Of a stretch of DNA of 64,000 nucleotides, positions 60,375 to 64,000 are shown in pieces. The position numbers and the translations under genes are program-made. The notes beneath the pieces are model-generated. The model had not been told where the DNA came from and did no database searches. It was given only the letters and a program-made list of their open reading frames with translations. This DNA comes from Verrucomicrobiota bacterium (GTDB lineage: Bacteria > Verrucomicrobiota > Verrucomicrobiia > Opitutales > Opitutaceae): the NCBI GenBank assembly GCA_023391285.1, contig JAEWBF010000033.1, forward strand, positions 1 to 64,000, written 5' to 3'. The stretch's first letter is position 1. Each line of letters begins with the position of its first letter.

Positions 60375-60872
60375 ATGTCCAACGCGCCCGCTCCCGCCGT
60401 CTCCAAGCTCGCCGGCAAATATCTGACCGTCGTTCTCGAGAACGAAGCCTACGGCATCGCCGTCCTGAAGGTCCGCGAAATCATCCGCATGCAGAAGATC
60501 ACGCCCGTGCCGCAAATGCCGGCGTTCGTGAAAGGCGTGATCAACCTGCGCGGCCGCGTCATCCCCGTCGTCGATCTTCGCGTCAAATTCGGCCTCAAGG
60601 CCGAATTCGCCGAGCGCACGTGCATCGTCGTCGTCCAAGTCACCCTTCCTTCCGAACAAATCGTTCAGATGGGGCTCATCGTCGACAGCGTGGAAGAGGT
60701 CGTGACGCTCACCGACCAAGAGATCGAACCGACACCCGATTTCGGCACGAAGATCGACACGACCTACCTCCTCGGCATGGCCAAGGTGAAAGGCCAGGTG
60801 AAGACGCTGCTCGACATCGATCGCGTCGTCGCTCCCGAAACCGTCCAGGTCATCGCCCAAGCCGCGAACTGA
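60375..60872 (+). CDS. cheW: Chemotaxis coupling protein CheW
   Basis: A 165-residue SH3-like adaptor linking CheA to receptors: KYLTVVLENEAYGIAVLKVREIIRMQKITPVPQMPAFVKGVINLRGRVIPVVDLRVKFGL and the second half MGLIVDSVEEVVTLTDQEIEPTPDFGTKIDTTYLLGMAKVKGQVKTLLDIDRVV. Length and motifs are standard. It follows the chemoreceptor and completes the gene set except for a cheY, which is not in this window. Confidence 0.95.
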   Translation: MSNAPAPAVSKLAGKYLTVVLENEAYGIAVLKVREIIRMQKITPVPQMPAFVKGVINLRGRVIPVVDLRVKFGLKAEFAERTCIVVVQVTLPSEQIVQMGLIVDSVEEVVTLTDQEIEPTPDFGTKIDTTYLLGMAKVKGQVKTLLDIDRVVAPETVQVIAQAAN

Positions 60873-60890
60873 GCCCCCTCCGCCCCCCGC

Positions 60891-60917
60891 AAAGTGTAAC
60901 CTAATAGGTTACACTTT
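60891..60917. repeat. AAAGTGTAACC...GGTTACACTTT palindrome after cheW
   Basis: A perfect 13-bp inverted repeat with a single-base centre (as RNA, an 11-bp stem with a 5-base loop), followed by CG. It lies 19 bases after the cheW stop, between convergent cheW and the HAD phosphatase. The outer AAAGTGT/ACACTTT is shared with the fliQ-fliR palindrome, and the core GTGTAACCTAATAGGTTACAC is repeated at 60949. It may be a terminator or a dimeric-protein binding site. Confidence 0.6.
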
Positions 60918-60948
60918 CGCGCTGCTTTCCCGCGGGAACCCCGGCGCC

Positions 60949-60969
60949 GTGTAACCTAATAGGTTACAC
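60949..60969. repeat. Second copy of GTGTAACCTA/TAGGTTACAC palindrome
   Basis: GTGTAACCTA and TAGGTTACAC flank one central A, identical in the core to the copy 58 bases before it. Together the pair occupies the 171 bases between the cheW stop and the HAD gene stop, which contain nothing else. Confidence 0.65.
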
Positions 60970-61043
60970 GATCCTCCCCCCCCGCCGCGGTCGCTGACAT
61001 CGCCCGGGACGCGCGTTCCCGCGACAACCAAGCTCGCCTCCGC

Positions 61044-61733
61044 CTACTCCGTGAAATAAAACGGATTCGGCAGCTTGAAGATTCGCTCCGCGAAACCACC
61101 CGCGAGATCGCTCTCCTGATCGCCGATGTTGGCGACGATCACATAACCCTCTTCGACGAGGCGTTTTCGTTCGGCCGTCTTGTAATCGGCATTTGTGCCG
61201 CTCGCCTCCGGCGCACGGCAGATGAGCGCCTCGTAATCCGCGCATTCGATCGCGCGCAAATTCTTCTCCGTTCCTGCCCGGTCGCGCGCGGTTCGCCCAG
61301 TGAGAAAGATGACCGCAACCCCCGCCTGGCGCGCCGCGCGGTAAACGTCTCGCACGGCTTCGATCGCCGGCGCCTCGCCGCGATCCACCCACGCCTCCCA
61401 GACGGCCGGCACGTAACCGAAATCCGCCTCGTTCATCGAGGGCCAGTTCGACAGCAGCGTTTCATCGAGATCCATCACCACGGCGAGTTTCTGCCGCCCC
61501 GCTACGCCGCGCGCATCGAGCGCGGCGCGTTCCTCGATCCAGTCCCGCGCCTCGCTCGCCACGCGGACCACCTCCCGCTCGTAGTCTCCAGAATTTACAT
61601 ACGCGCGGATTTCGCGCTTCAGGACGTCCAGATTGCGCGGCTCGGCCACGCTCACGTTCGCCGCGAGCGCGAACGCCAAAGCCGCGGCGACGAAGCTCAT
61701 CCCGGCCCAAACGCCACCACGCAGGCGCATCAT
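61044..61733 (-). CDS. HAD-type acid phosphatase (class B-like), exported
   Basis: A 229-residue protein with an N-terminal signal (GMSFVAAALAFALAANVSVAE) and HAD motifs: I, VVMDLDETLLSN (DxDxT); II, VIFLTGRT; III/IV, a Lys in ERKRLVEEGY and NIGDQESDLAGG. This is the subfamily IIIB (acid phosphatase) layout. It would hydrolyse phosphomonoesters in the periplasm. It begins 8 bases after the topoisomerase stop, so it is in one transcription unit with it. The longer in-frame extension into that gene is not coding. Confidence 0.88.
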   Translation of the reverse strand: MMRLRGGVWAGMSFVAAALAFALAANVSVAEPRNLDVLKREIRAYVNSGDYEREVVRVASEARDWIEERAALDARGVAGRQKLAVVMDLDETLLSNWPSMNEADFGYVPAVWEAWVDRGEAPAIEAVRDVYRAARQAGVAVIFLTGRTARDRAGTEKNLRAIECADYEALICRAPEASGTNADYKTAERKRLVEEGYVIVANIGDQESDLAGGFAERIFKLPNPFYFTE

Positions 61734-61741
61734 GATTTTGC

Positions 61742-63952
61742 TCAGCGCAGCGCCAGGTCGACGCGTTTCACGTCCTTCACCGGCCACTTGGTCACCGTGA
61801 GGCCTTTCGCACTGCGCGCGCTGACCGGCACGGCGCTGAGATCGAACTCGAACTCGCGCACCCGCGCTCCGCTGCGGCCGTCGATGAAGATCTGCAATTT
61901 CTTCGGCATGTCCTTCTCCGACTTGCTGACGTCGAAATACACGATCTTCGACCCTTCCGATTTCACCAACGGATACAACTTGTCGCGCGAAAGCCCGCCG
62001 ATCTGGAACCGCTTCGCGAACGCCTTCCCGCTCTCCTTGTCCTGATACACCATCGTGTAGAAGTTCGTGTCGCCGTCTTTGGGAAAGATCGCGATGTGAA
62101 TGATGTCGCGGCCCATGAAGACCTTGTCCGCCACTTTCGCGACCTTGAGCGAACCGTCGCGCATGATCGTGAGCACGCTGTCCAGGATCGTGCACTCCTG
62201 CACAAATTCGTGCTGCCGCCAATTCAGCCCGATGAAGCCGTCCTCGCGGTTCACGTAAAGTCGTTGATTCGCGGATACGACCTCCGCCGCATTGATCTGC
62301 TCGATCTCGTCGTAACTCGTCCGCCGCTTCAGGCCTTTGCCGTATTTCTCCTGCAGCATCTCGAACCACGCCACCGCATAGGCGGTGAGGTTCTTGAGGT
62401 TATTCTTCGTCTCTTTGATCCCCGCCTCGATCTTCGCGATCGCTTCGTCCGCTTGGAAGCGATTGTAGGCGGAGATGCGTTTGATCCGAATTTCGGTCAG
62501 CCGCGTGATGTCATCGTCCGTCACCGCTCGGCGCAGGTTCTTCACGAACGGCTTCAAGCCTTCCCGAATTTCCTCCAGCACGCTCTCCCACGTCTTCGAT
62601 TTTTCGATCCGGCGATAGATCCGCTCCTCGATGAAGATCCGCTCGAGCGAATCCCAATGCCATTGCTGCTCCAGTTCCTCGAGTTTGATTTCGAGCTCCT
62701 GCTTTAGCAGGGCCTTCGTTCTTTCGACCGTGCGCTTCAGGATTTCGCGCACGCCGAGAAACTCCGGCCGATCCTGCCCCGTCGCTTCATCGGTCCCGAT
62801 CACGCACGCCGCCGGCGACAAATTCGCCTGGCAGCCCGTAAACACGTAAAGCTGCTGGATCACCTTCTCCGGCTCGCTGCCCTGCGGCAGGTGAACCAGG
62901 ATCTCGACCGAATCCGCCGTGTTGTCGTCGACGTGCCGGATCTTGATCTTCCCTTTGGCGTTCGCCGCCAGAATCGACTCGATCAGCGACTCCGTTGTCG
63001 AGCCATACGGCAACTCGGTGATCGCCAGCAGATACTTGCTCCGAATCTCGATCTTCGCGCGAACCTTCACCTTCCCGCCGCGCTCGCCGTCGTTGTATTC
63101 CGAAAAATCCGCCACGCCGCCCGTCGGGAAATCCGGAAAAATCCGGAACGACTTTCCTTGCAGGTGATTGATCGCCGCCCGGCACAGGTCGTTGAAATTG
63201 TGCGGCAGGATCTTCGTCGCGAGACCGACCGCGATGCCTTCCGCTCCTTCGAGCAGCACGATTGGAAACTTTGCCGGCAGCGTCACCGGCTCCTTCGCGC
63301 GTCCGTCGTAGCTCAGCTGCCACGTCGTGGTCTTCGGGTTGAAAAGAACGTCCTTCGCGAAATTCGTGAGCCGCGCCTCGATGTAACGCGGCGCCGCCGC
63401 GTCGTCGCCCGTCAACAGATTGCCGAAATTCCCCTGCGGCTCGACGAGAAACGCCCGCTGCCCAATCGCCACCAACGCCGCGCCAATCGAGGCATCGCCG
63501 TGCGGATGCAACGACATCGTGCGACCAACGATGTTGGCGACTTTGTGAAAGCGGCCGTCGTCCATGTCCCACAACGTGTGCAAGATCCGGCGCTGAACCG
63601 GCTTCAGGCCGTCATCGATGTGCGGCACCGCCCGGTCGAGGATGACATAGCTCGCGTAATCGAGAAACCAATTGCGGTAACTCAACGCCAGCGGCGAATC
63701 CTCGTCCTGCACCTTCGCTCCACCACGACGCGGCGGCGGCGGAATCGGCGCAGCCGGCACCGTCACCACTTGATCGCCTTTCGGCTCGTCGGGAAGCGAA
63801 TCCGCCCCTGCGCCCGAGCGTTGATTCATCTCCGGCGCAGTCGCCTTAGCCTCCGCCTTCCCGCCTTTTTTGTCGGGCGCGCCATTCTCGACGCTGGCGT
63901 CGAGCGGGAGTTCAGGCTGATCGGAGTTTTTCGAAGATTTCTTTCGGGCCAT
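61742..63952 (-). CDS. parC: Type II topoisomerase subunit A (ParC/GyrA family)
   Basis: A 736-residue DNA-cleaving subunit. After an 85-residue Lys/Pro-rich N-terminal extension comes the winged-helix core (SYRNWFLDYASYVILDRAVPHIDDGLKPVQRRIL, LHPHGDASIGAALVAIGQ), with Arg189-Tyr190 (AAAPRYIEARL) as the DNA-linking tyrosine. Tower and coiled-coil regions follow. The C-terminal part (about 600-736) is reduced and lacks a clear GyrA box (QRRGGKG), which favours ParC over GyrA. The partner parE/gyrB is not visible. It precedes the acid phosphatase. The gene reaches almost the right edge; the last 48 bases hold nothing recognisable. Confidence 0.87.
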   Translation of the reverse strand: MARKKSSKNSDQPELPLDASVENGAPDKKGGKAEAKATAPEMNQRSGAGADSLPDEPKGDQVVTVPAAPIPPPPRRGGAKVQDEDSPLALSYRNWFLDYASYVILDRAVPHIDDGLKPVQRRILHTLWDMDDGRFHKVANIVGRTMSLHPHGDASIGAALVAIGQRAFLVEPQGNFGNLLTGDDAAAPRYIEARLTNFAKDVLFNPKTTTWQLSYDGRAKEPVTLPAKFPIVLLEGAEGIAVGLATKILPHNFNDLCRAAINHLQGKSFRIFPDFPTGGVADFSEYNDGERGGKVKVRAKIEIRSKYLLAITELPYGSTTESLIESILAANAKGKIKIRHVDDNTADSVEILVHLPQGSEPEKVIQQLYVFTGCQANLSPAACVIGTDEATGQDRPEFLGVREILKRTVERTKALLKQELEIKLEELEQQWHWDSLERIFIEERIYRRIEKSKTWESVLEEIREGLKPFVKNLRRAVTDDDITRLTEIRIKRISAYNRFQADEAIAKIEAGIKETKNNLKNLTAYAVAWFEMLQEKYGKGLKRRTSYDEIEQINAAEVVSANQRLYVNREDGFIGLNWRQHEFVQECTILDSVLTIMRDGSLKVAKVADKVFMGRDIIHIAIFPKDGDTNFYTMVYQDKESGKAFAKRFQIGGLSRDKLYPLVKSEGSKIVYFDVSKSEKDMPKKLQIFIDGRSGARVREFEFDLSAVPVSARSAKGLTVTKWPVKDVKRVDLALR

Positions 63953-64000
63953 CGAGAGCGAAACAGCGCGCAGGTTTGGGGTGCGCCGCCGCGCGCGTCA

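Noticed and set aside
61734..62369. In-frame extension of the HAD phosphatase into the topoisomerase gene
   Set aside because: Non-family sequence; the signal peptide begins at the ATG 61733 and the overlapping topoisomerase is intact.
1..64000. tRNA, rRNA, CRISPR array, prophage, insertion sequence or restriction-modification cluster
   Set aside because: Looked for on both strands; no cloverleaf, transposase, integrase, phage structural gene or regularly spaced repeat was recognised.

Overview
The window looks like a chromosomal segment of a motile Verrucomicrobia bacterium of the Opitutaceae/Opitutales type. The inference rests on high G+C, frequent starts without a Shine-Dalgarno, a PEP-CTERM protein (VPEPSTY plus membrane helix plus RRRR), a TonB receptor with the N-terminal style of that group, and a Tat-exported Gfo/Idh/MocA oxidoreductase, sulfatase and DUF1080 protein typical of polysaccharide degraders. 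No rRNA, tRNA, CRISPR array, prophage or insertion sequence was seen.

Layout. 0-9.4 kb: exported oxidoreductase, purple-acid-phosphatase-like protein, Cys-cluster and DUF2200 proteins, DUF1080 protein, sodium/solute symporter and amidohydrolase. 9.5-20.5 kb: ECF sigma with coupled membrane protein, a lone nuclease-helicase (DUF2075 type), PEP-CTERM protein, sulfatase, cupin, Nramp-like transporter, GreA-family factor and a prefix-domain membrane protein. 20.6-31.3 kb: MHYT hybrid kinase, ECF42-type sigma with its YCII/DGPF protein, threonine dehydratase behind an Ile-rich leader peptide and attenuator, MFS and CopD-like proteins, TonB receptor, DNA glycosylase Tag and a VOC protein. 31.5-36.3 kb: HEAT-repeat protein, small unknowns, SRPBCC protein, endonuclease/phosphatase-fold protein and FMN reductase.

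36.3-51.3 kb is one minus-strand flagellar operon, in transcription order flgB flgC fliE fliF fliG fliH orf100 fliI fliJ motE-like fliK flgD flgE fliL fliM fliN fliO fliP fliQ fliR. It encodes the MS ring, switch, export ATPase complex, hook parts and export gate; flhA, flhB, rod FlgF/G, stator and filament genes are absent. 51.4-60.9 kb is the chemotaxis block in three transcription units: cheR-cheB-RR/HD-GYP-like (+), cheA-HDOD-orf52-cheD (-) and mcp-cheW (+). The window closes with a HAD phosphatase and a ParC/GyrA-type topoisomerase subunit.

The strongest regulatory discovery is a complete transcription attenuator in front of the threonine dehydratase: a 24-residue leader with five Ile codons in a seven-codon stretch, an 11-bp terminator with a U-run, and a competing antiterminator arm inside the leader. 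Other points of interest are a Cys-rich gene locked between fliH and fliI, a 52-residue gene packed between an HDOD gene and cheD, a HD-GYP-like regulator without its metal ligands, and a family of AAAGTGT/ACACTTT palindromes in the motility region.
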